This document shows, piece after piece, positions 56,064 to 64,000 of a stretch of 64,000 nt of DNA (positions are counted from its first letter, which is position 1; each line of letters opens with the position of its first letter). Source of the stretch: Vogesella sp. LIG4 (lineage in GTDB: Bacteria; Pseudomonadota; Gammaproteobacteria; Burkholderiales; Chromobacteriaceae). The notes below the pieces were generated by a model. It was not told the origin of the DNA. It searched no databases and saw nothing but the letters and a program-made list of their open reading frames with translations. The stretch is from assembly GCF_900090205.1 (NCBI RefSeq), contig NZ_LT607802.1:2036554-2100553 (forward strand), written 5' to 3'. A program made the position numbers and the translations under genes.

Positions 56064-59000
56064 GTGGCGAGTAGTGCTATTCAGGGTAATAACAACGTAC
56101 AGGCCATGACACCGACTCTGACTGTAGCAAGTCCGTCCAAGCAGGCGCCGCGGCACTGGCTGCTGACAACGCTGTTGCTCGGCGCGGCCTATGTGGTCTG
56201 CGGCAAGCTCGGTTTGCTGCTGGCCATTCCCCCCGGCTATGCCTCCGCCATTTTCCCGCCAGCGGGTATCGCGGTGGCGGCTGCATTCATGATCGGGCGG
56301 CGCGCCATACCCGGCGTGCTGCTGGGTTCTTTCATTCTCAATCTGTGGATTGCCTACGACAGCAGCCATCAGCTGAGCCTGCTGGGCGGCTGCGCTGCCT
56401 TGCTGATTGCGGTGGCTTCGCTGCTGCAGGCGCTGCTGGGCGGTGCGCTGTTGCGCCGGGTGGTGGGCTACCCGGCCGCATTCGATAATCTGCGCGATGT
56501 GCTGAGCTTCCAGCTGCTGTCGCCGCTGATCTGCCTGACCAGCGCCACGCTGTCGGTGAGCAGCCTGCAGCTGCTGGGCCTGGTGGTGCCCGGCGGCTTC
56601 GCGCTGAGCTGGTTCATGTGGTGGGTCGGCGACACCCTGGGCCTGCTGGTGCTGGTACCGCTGACCATGGTGGTGGCCGGCGCGCCGCGCCCGCTGTGGC
56701 GCAAGCGCTTTGGCACCGTGGCCGTACCGATGCTGTTCGCCTTTACGCTGCTGGTGATCCTGTATGTCAACGTCAGCCACTGGGAGCAGGCGGAGTCGCT
56801 GGTGGAGTTCCGGCTGCAGTCGCAGCGGCTGGCCGATACCATGCAGGCGCGGCTGGACGAGCAGGAGTCGCTGCTGGAGCAGACCAAGGGGCTGTTTGCC
56901 GGCGACGACCGGGTCACGGCGGAAGAATTCCACCAGTTCACCCGCCAGGCGCTGAAGCGTTTTCCCATGATCCAGGCCATCGAGTGGGCGCCCAGGGTGG
57001 AAGGGGGGCGGCGGGCGCAGTTCGAGGCCGAGCAGCGGCCGCGCGTGCCCGGCTTCCAGGTGCGGGAGCGGGATGCGGCCAACGTTTTGCAGCCTGCCGC
57101 GCGGCGGGCTGCACATTACCCGGTCACTTTCGTCGAGCCGCTGGCCGGCAACCAGCCGGCGCTGGGTTTTGACATCGTGTCCACGCCCAACCGCGCGGCG
57201 GCGGTGGCCAAGGCGATCAGCAGCGGCCGCAGTGTGGCAACGCCGCCGCTGCACCTGGTACAGGCTCCCAGCCACCCGTTCGGCTTTCTGCTGCTGCAGG
57301 CGGTGTCCACCGAGCATACCGGCAACGGCATCGTGCTGACCGCCATTCGCGTCGATGACTTCCTGGCCAAGCTGCTGCCGCACGACAAGGCGCAGCTGTG
57401 CATCCGCCTTACCGACAGCGGCACGGGGCAGGTGGTGCACAATAATTTTGTCTCCCCGGACAAAATCGTCTGGCAGCAGCAGCTGGCGTTCGGCCAGCGT
57501 GTATTGCTGCTGGAAACCAGCCCCAGCCCGGCCTATCTGGCGCAGCACCGCGGCTGGCAGAGCCCGCTGGTGCTGGCGGCCGGCATCCTGGGTACCGGCC
57601 TGCTGGGCGCCTTTCTCATGCTAGGCACCGGCTATACCGCCCGGGTCGAGGCGCAGGTGGAGGAGAAAATCGCCGAGCTGTCGGAAAGCAGCGAGAAGCT
57701 GACCGGCCTGTACCAGCTGTCGCCGCTGGGCATTGCGCTTACCGATATGGGTGGTCGCTTCATCGACTTCAACGAGGCCTTCCTGCGTATCTGCGGCTAC
57801 CCGGAGGCGGAGCTGCGCGCGCTGGACTACTGGACGCTGACGCCGCGCCGCTACGAGGCCGACGAGGCAGCGCAGCTGGCATCGCTGCAGCGTAGCGGCC
57901 GCTACGGGCCGTACGAGAAGGAATACCTGCGCAAGGATGGCAGCCTGGTACAGATCAGCCTGAACGGGCTGCTGCTGAACGGGCGCAATGGCGAGAAGTA
58001 CATCTGGTCCATCGTGGAAGACATTACCGAGCGCAAGCAGGCCGAAGCCACGCTGCGCGACAGCGAGGAGCGCTGGAAATTTGCGCTGGAGGGCGCCGGT
58101 GACGGTGTCTGGGACTGGAACCTGCAAACCGGCGAGCTGTACCTGACCAAGCGGGAGATGGAGGTTCTGGGCTTCGAAGGTGAAGAAGCGCAATGGACCC
58201 ATATCGACCACTGGGCAGACCGCCAGCACCTGCAGGACAAGGTGGTACGCAAGCTCGCGTTCGACAACTACCTGGCCGGCAAGGCACCGGTCTACAGCTA
58301 TGAATTCCGCACCCGCACCCGCGATGGCCGCTGGAAGTGGGTGCTGGCGCGCGGCATCCTGGTGAGCCACAGCGCGGATGGCCGGCCGCTGCGCATGATC
58401 GGCACCCATACCGATATCGACGAGCGCAAGCGCCAGCAGGCGCAGGATGCCCGGCGCAGCGCGGTGATGGAGATGCTGGCCCGCGGCGGCAAGCTGCACG
58501 ATGTGCTGGAGACCCTCATCGCCAGCCTGGAAGTGGAAAACGACGAACTGACCTTCATGGTATTCAGCCAGGAAGCCGGCGAGCAGCCGGGCGGGCAGGG
58601 GCGCCACCTGCCGATGAACTGGTTCGACAACCCCGGGCTGGACAAGGTGCGCGGCGGCAGCGCCCTGCTGCGCGGCACGCCGCACGAGCAGCCGATTACC
58701 AGCAGCAGCTATCTGCGCAGCCTGCAGGCGCAGGCGCAGTCGATGCGGCTGGAGCTGTGCTGGTCGGAGCCCATCGTCTCCGGTGATGCCACGCTGGAAG
58801 GGGTGCTGGTGTCGTTCCGCAACCCGGCGGAAAACCATGCCTTGCCCGACCTGCTGCAACAGCAGCAGGCGGCCAACCTGCTCAGTATCGCCATCCAGCA
58901 CGAACGGGTGGAGCAGCAGCTGCAGCTGGCCAATTCGGTGTATGTCACCAGCAGCGAAGCCATTGTGGTGACCAGCGAAGACAACCTGATCCTGGCCGTC

Positions 59001-59804
59001 AACCCGGCGTTCGAAACCATTACCGGCTACAGCGCCTTCGAGGTTGTCGGCAGCAATGCCAGTATTCTGCGCGCCGGGCAGGAGTCCAGCGATTTCCTGC
59101 AGGCACTGTGGGCCTCGCTGCGGGAAACCGGCGCCTGGCGCGGCGAGTTCGGCATACGCCGCCGCGACGGCGCCACCCTGGCCGTGGCCCTGAGCGTGAA
59201 CAGCATTCTGGACGAGGGTGGCAAGGTGACGCGGCGGGTGGCGGTGTTCTCGGACATCACCGCCAGGAAGGAAGCGGAGCAGCAGATCAACCATCTGGCG
59301 CATCATGACCTGCTGACCAACCTGCCCAACCGGGCGCTGTTCGCCGACCGGCTGTCACAGGCGCTGGCACTGGCGCGCCGCAATGGCGGCCATTTTGCGC
59401 TGCTGTATATCGACCTGGACAATTTCAAGCCGGTCAACGACAACCACGGCCACGGCGTGGGCGACAGGCTGCTGCAGGCGGTGGCTGGCAGAATGCTGGA
59501 ATGCGTGCGCGAAACGGACACCATCGCCCGCATCGGTGGCGACGAGTTCGTGGCCATCCTGTCGGGCGTGCAGGGGGTGGACGATGCCGGCCACGTGGCC
59601 GAGAAGATCCGCCTGGCGCTTGGCCAGCCGTTCGAGATCGGCTCGCATGTGCTCGACATTTCCTCCAGCATCGGCGGCGCGGTATACCCGGAGCAGGGCA
59701 CGGACGAGAGCCAGCTGATGCAGCATGCCGATATCGCGATGTACCAGGCCAAGAACGAGGGCCGGAATACCATCCGCTTTTACCGCGGGCCGGCGGCGGG
59801 GTGA
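56064..59804 (+). CDS. MASE1-CHASE-PAS-GGDEF membrane diguanylate cyclase
   Basis: 1246 residues from a GTG at 56064; an ATG at 56106 is an alternative and neither has a strong ribosome binding site. MASE1 membrane sensor (about 30-235, with IPPGYASAIFPPAGIAVA), a CHASE-like periplasmic domain (about 240-490), a membrane helix, two PAS domains, a GAF-like region, a third PAS, and GGDEF at the C-terminus. The active site is GGDEF with I-site RETD five residues before it, so an active, product-inhibited cyclase is expected. Two uptake-like words. Confidence 0.9.
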   Translation: MASSAIQGNNNVQAMTPTLTVASPSKQAPRHWLLTTLLLGAAYVVCGKLGLLLAIPPGYASAIFPPAGIAVAAAFMIGRRAIPGVLLGSFILNLWIAYDSSHQLSLLGGCAALLIAVASLLQALLGGALLRRVVGYPAAFDNLRDVLSFQLLSPLICLTSATLSVSSLQLLGLVVPGGFALSWFMWWVGDTLGLLVLVPLTMVVAGAPRPLWRKRFGTVAVPMLFAFTLLVILYVNVSHWEQAESLVEFRLQSQRLADTMQARLDEQESLLEQTKGLFAGDDRVTAEEFHQFTRQALKRFPMIQAIEWAPRVEGGRRAQFEAEQRPRVPGFQVRERDAANVLQPAARRAAHYPVTFVEPLAGNQPALGFDIVSTPNRAAAVAKAISSGRSVATPPLHLVQAPSHPFGFLLLQAVSTEHTGNGIVLTAIRVDDFLAKLLPHDKAQLCIRLTDSGTGQVVHNNFVSPDKIVWQQQLAFGQRVLLLETSPSPAYLAQHRGWQSPLVLAAGILGTGLLGAFLMLGTGYTARVEAQVEEKIAELSESSEKLTGLYQLSPLGIALTDMGGRFIDFNEAFLRICGYPEAELRALDYWTLTPRRYEADEAAQLASLQRSGRYGPYEKEYLRKDGSLVQISLNGLLLNGRNGEKYIWSIVEDITERKQAEATLRDSEERWKFALEGAGDGVWDWNLQTGELYLTKREMEVLGFEGEEAQWTHIDHWADRQHLQDKVVRKLAFDNYLAGKAPVYSYEFRTRTRDGRWKWVLARGILVSHSADGRPLRMIGTHTDIDERKRQQAQDARRSAVMEMLARGGKLHDVLETLIASLEVENDELTFMVFSQEAGEQPGGQGRHLPMNWFDNPGLDKVRGGSALLRGTPHEQPITSSSYLRSLQAQAQSMRLELCWSEPIVSGDATLEGVLVSFRNPAENHALPDLLQQQQAANLLSIAIQHERVEQQLQLANSVYVTSSEAIVVTSEDNLILAVNPAFETITGYSAFEVVGSNASILRAGQESSDFLQALWASLRETGAWRGEFGIRRRDGATLAVALSVNSILDEGGKVTRRVAVFSDITARKEAEQQINHLAHHDLLTNLPNRALFADRLSQALALARRNGGHFALLYIDLDNFKPVNDNHGHGVGDRLLQAVAGRMLECVRETDTIARIGGDEFVAILSGVQGVDDAGHVAEKIRLALGQPFEIGSHVLDISSSIGGAVYPEQGTDESQLMQHADIAMYQAKNEGRNTIRFYRGPAAG

Positions 59805-59865
59805 TGTGCACCCGAGCGCGTGAACCCGGTGGTTGATGCCGGCTGGCTCCGTTTGTATGGACAAG

Positions 59866-59898
59866 ACAAAGCCCTTGCGCAGCGCGCAAGGGCTTTGT
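59866..59898. terminator. Bidirectional terminator hairpin
   Basis: ACAAAGCCCTTGCGC-AGC-GCGCAAGGGCTTTGT is a perfect 15-bp stem between convergent genes. It is the same kind of hairpin as the ACAAAGCCC hairpins inside composite repeat B, but stands alone here. Confidence 0.75.
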
Positions 59899-59925
59899 TC
59901 ATGGCGAGCCGGGGCTCGTGCTTGC

Positions 59926-61209
59926 TTAGGCCAGCAGCTTGCGCTCGGCCTTGCCGTACTTCAGCGATTTCTCGTCCGGCAGCATCAGGCCGGTATGCTC
60001 GTCGCGGCCCTGCAGGATGAAGCGCGCCTGCGGGGTGCCAAGCTGCTCTGCGGCCAACTTGCTGTCGGCGCCGATCTCGCCTTTCTTCATGCGGTTCACG
60101 ATCACGCCCACCGAGGTGTCGGCGAAGTCGCGCAGCATCCAGGCATCGCCGTCGCTGTCGCCGGCTACCAGCACCGGGCCGTAGCCCTTGGCGGCCACCA
60201 GCACGTTGCGGATGCCCACGGTCTTGCCCGGGCCCCAGTTGAAATGCCAGCCTGCCTTGTAGTTATCGGTGTATTTGCCATCCTGCATTTCCAGGCGCAG
60301 GCCGATCACGTTCTCCGCCGGCACGCCATAGCCGTAGTTGGGGTGGCCGGCGAACACGCGTACCACGTCGTCGATCGAGGCGGTGCTGACATACACATCG
60401 ATGCCGTTGCTGCGCAGCGCATTCATCAGCGCGCGGATTTCTTCATGGATGCGGATGCCGTGGAAATGGGTATCGGCTACCACGCCGGCCTTGCCTGGCA
60501 GTGTTTTCGGGCTTTCGTACTTCACCTTGCGCAGCGCATCGCCGATGTCGTGGTTGTTCGAGGCCTCGGCCATGGCCTGCAGCTCGGCGGTGCTCATGTT
60601 CTTGTAGAAGTAGATGATCCACTTGTAGCCGATTTCCAGCGGATGGGTGTCACAGATGGCGTCGTACATGAAGTACAGCTTGGCGCGGAAATCCTTGAAC
60701 TGATCGCTGGCCTGGATCTCCTCCAGGCTCATGCTGCCGGCCAGACCCTTGTAGTTGGCATGCAGCCAGCGGTAATCGGCCTCCACGTCGGCAGCCAGGT
60801 CGTCCATCGTCACCGGCTTGCCGTCCACCGTGGTGTAGTCCTTCATGAACGGGCCCTTGGGCACGTCCTTCCACATGACTTCCACGAACTCATCCGGCGT
60901 CAGCTTGTACTGCAGATGGTTGATCTGGTACATCAGCAGCGCTTCTTCGCAGTCGTTCATGATGCAGGTGTTGTCCCAGTCGAACACCGCGTACGGGCGC
61001 TTGTTGGCGTTGTAGTGCTTGCTCTTCACGCCGTGCTCGTCCAGCACCAGCTGCAGGCGTTTGGCGTTGAGCGGCGACCAGCGCGCCGGGTCCAGCGTGG
61101 GGGCGCTGAGCTGGGTGGTCGTGGCGGCCTGGGCCTGACCGGCCTTGAGCAACACGGTACTGCTGACGGATACGGCGGCAAGGGTATTCAGAAACTGGCG
61201 ACGCTGCAT
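59926..61209 (-). CDS. Tat-exported HAD-family phosphatase
   Basis: 427 residues. A twin-arginine signal (MQRRQFLNTLAAVSV...GQAQA) directs the folded enzyme to the periplasm. HAD motif I is FDWDNT (D77, D79) and the C-terminal motif is AGDSDGDAWML. The overall form resembles phosphorylcholine phosphatase of Pseudomonas, so a small phosphate ester is the likely substrate. It is divergent from a DeoR-family regulator, which may control it. Confidence 0.85.
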   Translation of the reverse strand: MQRRQFLNTLAAVSVSSTVLLKAGQAQAATTTQLSAPTLDPARWSPLNAKRLQLVLDEHGVKSKHYNANKRPYAVFDWDNTCIMNDCEEALLMYQINHLQYKLTPDEFVEVMWKDVPKGPFMKDYTTVDGKPVTMDDLAADVEADYRWLHANYKGLAGSMSLEEIQASDQFKDFRAKLYFMYDAICDTHPLEIGYKWIIYFYKNMSTAELQAMAEASNNHDIGDALRKVKYESPKTLPGKAGVVADTHFHGIRIHEEIRALMNALRSNGIDVYVSTASIDDVVRVFAGHPNYGYGVPAENVIGLRLEMQDGKYTDNYKAGWHFNWGPGKTVGIRNVLVAAKGYGPVLVAGDSDGDAWMLRDFADTSVGVIVNRMKKGEIGADSKLAAEQLGTPQARFILQGRDEHTGLMLPDEKSLKYGKAERKLLA

Positions 61210-61446
61210 GTTGACTCTCCCTGTGTAGGACCCGGTGGTGGGCGGTGATCGGCCGGCGCGGCAAGCGGCGCACGACGCATACATTGAAGAGCATAATCGC
61301 GCATCATTTCCACAAAATTACACAAATGCCACAAATTGACACATCGCGGCCGTAACATCGACGCGACACTTTGCCGTCGGCACTGGCTTGACAGCCCGCT
61401 GGCGACCGACACAATGCCTGCAACGACATTCCGAATGGAGCCTGCC

Positions 61447-62220
61447 ATGTGGCAAGAAGAGCGCTACCAGCGCATCCGCAGCCTGCTGCACAGCCTGCAG
61501 CGCGTCAGTACCGAGCGCATCGTGGCCGAGCTTGGCGTTTCGCGCGAAACGGTGCGCCGCGACCTGGTGGCCATGGAGCAGCTGGGGCAGCTCAAGCGCA
61601 CCCATGGCGGCGCGATCCGTATCGAGGATGAGGCGCCGATTGCCGAGCGGGCGCAGCAGAACGTGCAGGCCAAGCGCCTCATCGCCCGCGCCGCACTGGC
61701 CGAGCTGGCGCACGGGCAGACCGTGTTCGTCGATGCCGGCACCACCACCGCGATCCTGGCCGAGGAGCTGGCCAGGTTCGGCGGTCTGACCGTGATCACC
61801 AATTCCTTCGACGTGGCGCTGACGCTGCGCGATGCCGCCAGCAGCGAGGTGCCGTGCAACCAGGTGGTGGTGCTGGGCGGCTCGCTGGGCGAGCGTGCGC
61901 CGTCCACGCTGGGTGCCGGCACGGTGGCCGAGATCGGCCGCTACCGCGCCGACGTGGCGCTGATTTCGCCGGTGGGGGTGGAGGCGGCGCGCGGCGCCAG
62001 CAACTACGACCACCAGGAAGCCGCAGTGGCGCGCGCGATGGTGGATAACGCCAGCCGCGTGGTGATGCTGGCCGACAGCAGCAAGCTGGGCGTGGGCAGC
62101 CGGGTGGTGTTCTGCGCGCCGGAGCGCATCGACACCCTGATTACCGAACGCAGCGCCGGCAGCGTGCCGGCGCTGGCGGAACTGGCGGCAAAGGTTGGCC
62201 GCATCGTGCAGGCCGGCTAG
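61447..62220 (+). CDS. DeoR-family transcriptional regulator
   Basis: 257 residues: N-terminal helix-turn-helix (RVSTERIVAELGVSRETVRRDLVAMEQLG, split) and sugar-phosphate-sensing domain (FVDAGTTTAILAEELA, VVLGGSLGERAPSTLG, LADSSKLGVGS). The ATG at 61447 follows GGAG by six bases, better placed than the ATG at 61435. Divergent from the HAD phosphatase; ligand unknown. Confidence 0.87.
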   Translation: MWQEERYQRIRSLLHSLQRVSTERIVAELGVSRETVRRDLVAMEQLGQLKRTHGGAIRIEDEAPIAERAQQNVQAKRLIARAALAELAHGQTVFVDAGTTTAILAEELARFGGLTVITNSFDVALTLRDAASSEVPCNQVVVLGGSLGERAPSTLGAGTVAEIGRYRADVALISPVGVEAARGASNYDHQEAAVARAMVDNASRVVMLADSSKLGVGSRVVFCAPERIDTLITERSAGSVPALAELAAKVGRIVQAG

Positions 62221-63152
62221 CTGGCCGCGCCGGATTCGGCCGCCGCACCCTGGCGCGCCAGGAAGCTGCGGTAGAAGGTGATGAAGGCGCGCGCCGCCGG
62301 CGGCGTATGGCGGCCCGGCGGGAGCACGGCGTACAGCCCGCCCTTGGGCAGCGACCATTGCGGCAGCAGATGCACCAGCCGGCCGGCAGCCAGATCCTGG
62401 CGGATGCTGTAGTGATCGAGCACGGAAATGCCGGCCCCTTGCAGCAGCAGCGCCCGCAGCGAGGTACTGGAGTCCACCCGTAGCCGGGACTGCATGCGCA
62501 CCGTGCGCAGGCCGCCATCGGCGGCGTGGAAAGTCCAGGTCAGCGGCGTGCGCATCAGGGTGAATGCCACCCAGTTGTGCCCGGCCAGCTGCTCCGGTGT
62601 GTCCGGCACGCCGTGGCTGCGCAGATAGCCGGGGGAGGCCACCAGCCGCTGCTCGAACTCCCCCAGCCTCACGGCGCGCAGCGAGGAGTCGCGCAGCGCC
62701 CCCAGGCGGATGGCGACATCGATGCCTTCCGCCACCAGGTCCACCACCTGGTCGCTGGTATGCAGATCCAGCTGCAGCGACGGGTGCAGGCTGGCGAACT
62801 CGGTCACGGCCGGCGACAGCGACTGCATGAAATGGTCGATGGGGGCGGTCAGGCGCAGCGTGCCGCCCAGGGCGGTATCGCTGCGGCCAACCTGCTGCAG
62901 CGCATCGCGCAGCACCAGCAGGGCCGGCTGGGCCTGCGCCAGCAATGCCTGCCCGGCATCGGTCAGCCGTACCTGCCGCGTGGTGCGGGTGAACAGCGGC
63001 ACGCCCAGCTGGGTTTCCAGCCGCGAGATATGCAGGCTGACATTGGCCTTGGTCATGCCCAGCCGCTCGGCCGTGGTGGTGAAGCTGCCGCTGTCCGCCA
63101 CGGTGGCAAACACTTGCAGGCCGTTCAGGTTGTCCAGCAGATTGCGTTTCAT
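62217..63152 (-). CDS. LysR-family transcriptional regulator
   Basis: 311 residues with an N-terminal winged helix-turn-helix (LQVFATVADSGSFTTTAERLGMTKANVSLHISRLE, split) and a periplasmic-binding-like effector domain. It is divergent from the NAD(P)-binding protein gene at 63295, the usual arrangement for a LysR regulator and its target. Its stop overlaps that of the DeoR gene by 4 bp. Confidence 0.9.
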   Translation of the reverse strand: MKRNLLDNLNGLQVFATVADSGSFTTTAERLGMTKANVSLHISRLETQLGVPLFTRTTRQVRLTDAGQALLAQAQPALLVLRDALQQVGRSDTALGGTLRLTAPIDHFMQSLSPAVTEFASLHPSLQLDLHTSDQVVDLVAEGIDVAIRLGALRDSSLRAVRLGEFEQRLVASPGYLRSHGVPDTPEQLAGHNWVAFTLMRTPLTWTFHAADGGLRTVRMQSRLRVDSSTSLRALLLQGAGISVLDHYSIRQDLAAGRLVHLLPQWSLPKGGLYAVLPPGRHTPPAARAFITFYRSFLARQGAAAESGAAS

Positions 63153-63294
63153 CGCTGTCGATGCCCTGGCTGTCAATTTCTTGGTAACAATGAATTATGG
63201 AATCGGCGGTTTATCTGATCAATGCGCCGTTGCACTATTGCGTCCATCGCCCGTGCTGATGGCAGTGCGGCAATTACCAGATGGGAGTTCCAGC

Positions 63295-63933
63295 ATGAAT
63301 ATCGCATTGATCGGCGCAAGCGGCTTTATCGGTTCCGGCCTGCTCAAGGAGGCACTGGCCCGCGGCCACCACGTAACCGCCCTGGTGGCGCATCCGGAAA
63401 AACTGGCGCCGCAGCCGCAACTCACCGTGTTGCAGGCCGATGTGCAGGACACCGCGGCACTGGCGGCACAGCTCAAGGGCCACGATGCCGTGCTCAGCGC
63501 CTTCAGCGGCCACGCACAGCAGAATCTCTACGATTACTACCTGGATGGCATCCGCTCCATCGTGGCCGCCAGCAAGGCAGCCGGCGTCGAGCGCCTGCTG
63601 GTGGTGGGCGGTGCCGGCAGCCTGGAGGTGGCACCGGGGGTGCAGGTGGTGGATACCCCGGACTTTCCTGAGCAGTGGAAGCAGTCGGCACTGGGGGCGC
63701 GCGAGGCATTGCGCCTGCTGCAGCAGGAGCAGGAGTTGAACTGGAGCATGCTCAGCCCGTCGGCACTGATCGCGCCGGGCGAGCGCAGCGGCCGTTTCCG
63801 GCTGGGGCTGGACCAGCTGCTGGTCGATGCCGACGGCAAGAGCCATATTTCCGTCGAAGACTACGCGGTAGCCATGCTGGACGAGCTGGAGCAAGGCGCG
63901 CACCCGCGCCAGCGCTTTACCGTGGGTTACTGA
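63295..63933 (+). CDS. NAD(P)-dependent oxidoreductase of the NmrA/SDR type
   Basis: 212 residues. Rossmann motif IALIGASGFIGSGLLKEAL at the N-terminus, then GHDAVLSAFSGHA and LLVVGGAGSLEVAPG. Short proteins of this type act as quinone or flavin reductases or redox sensors; the substrate is not known. Probably regulated by the divergent LysR protein. The last 67 bp of the window contain no gene start I can support. Confidence 0.85.
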   Translation: MNIALIGASGFIGSGLLKEALARGHHVTALVAHPEKLAPQPQLTVLQADVQDTAALAAQLKGHDAVLSAFSGHAQQNLYDYYLDGIRSIVAASKAAGVERLLVVGGAGSLEVAPGVQVVDTPDFPEQWKQSALGAREALRLLQQEQELNWSMLSPSALIAPGERSGRFRLGLDQLLVDADGKSHISVEDYAVAMLDELEQGAHPRQRFTVGY

Positions 63934-64000
63934 GCCGGGGGCGCCCAGCCGGCATAGCTGGGCCATACCAACGCTGCATTGTCGATAAGGGCTGATGTAT

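Overview
The window is about 64 kb of GC-rich bacterial chromosome. Gene content and order (grpE-dnaK-dnaJ, kbl-tdh, glyQ-glyS-gmhB-plsC, mpl, queECD, glpKFD with glpR) and the protein style fit a betaproteobacterium, most likely Neisseriales of the Chromobacterium/Vogesella type. That placement is inference from gene content only. Most genes are ordinary core genes, set in an unusually repeat-rich background. || Layout. 0.1-5.6 kb: heat-shock operon (grpE, dnaK, dnaJ) with two sigma-32-like promoters, a small membrane protein and hemB. 5.6-7.5 kb: a 165-bp tandem intergenic repeat, then five small exported Lys/His-rich proteins, three of them on a 275-bp period. 7.6-17.8 kb: small Cys protein, threonine catabolism (kbl, tdh), a REC-GGDEF protein, glyQ/glyS, gmhB, plsC, a zinc-protease-like protein and gloA. 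18-25 kb: ion transporter, mpl, a diguanylate cyclase translationally coupled to a PilZ-like protein, and serB. 24.8-27.3 kb (minus strand): a bufferin-type copper-peptide operon (bufA-bufB-bufC-DoxX). 27.9-30.2 kb: queuosine precursor genes queC, queD (three T-fold modules) and queE. 30.5-36.9 kb: lipid kinase, glpR, a UDG-like protein, glpD, glpF, glpK. 37.4-44.3 kb: a 1889-residue hybrid histidine kinase ending in an EAL domain, plus a partner receiver protein. 44.5-48.7 kb: DJ-1/PfpI protein, beta-propeller protein, nemA and nemR with two operators. 48.7-55.0 kb: an accessory island with B12-riboswitch-controlled cbtB-cbtA, a degenerate CobC-like phosphatase, a DmeR/RcnR-type metal sensor, a His-tailed DMT exporter, a solute-binding protein and a small exported protein. 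55.1-63.9 kb: 1-Cys peroxiredoxin, a MASE1-CHASE-PAS-GGDEF sensor, a Tat-exported HAD phosphatase, DeoR and LysR regulators and an NAD(P)-binding protein. || The most striking feature is not a gene. The 10-mer TGCGGCCAAC (9-mer core GCGGCCAAC) occurs 52 times by eye count, on both strands, in genes and between them. It is often paired head to head in terminators or placed just upstream of start codons, and it is absent from the accessory island. This is how DNA uptake sequences behave in Neisseriaceae and Pasteurellaceae, but the word differs from the Neisseria ones I know. Around it are several other repeat families: a roughly 150-165 bp composite hairpin element whose flanking hairpins are locus-specific and duplicated, two MITE-like palindromes, a roughly 270-bp dispersed element in two copies, and GGCGGA-type hairpins. 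|| Second messengers recur: three GGDEF proteins, one EAL protein and one PilZ-like protein lie within 50 kb.
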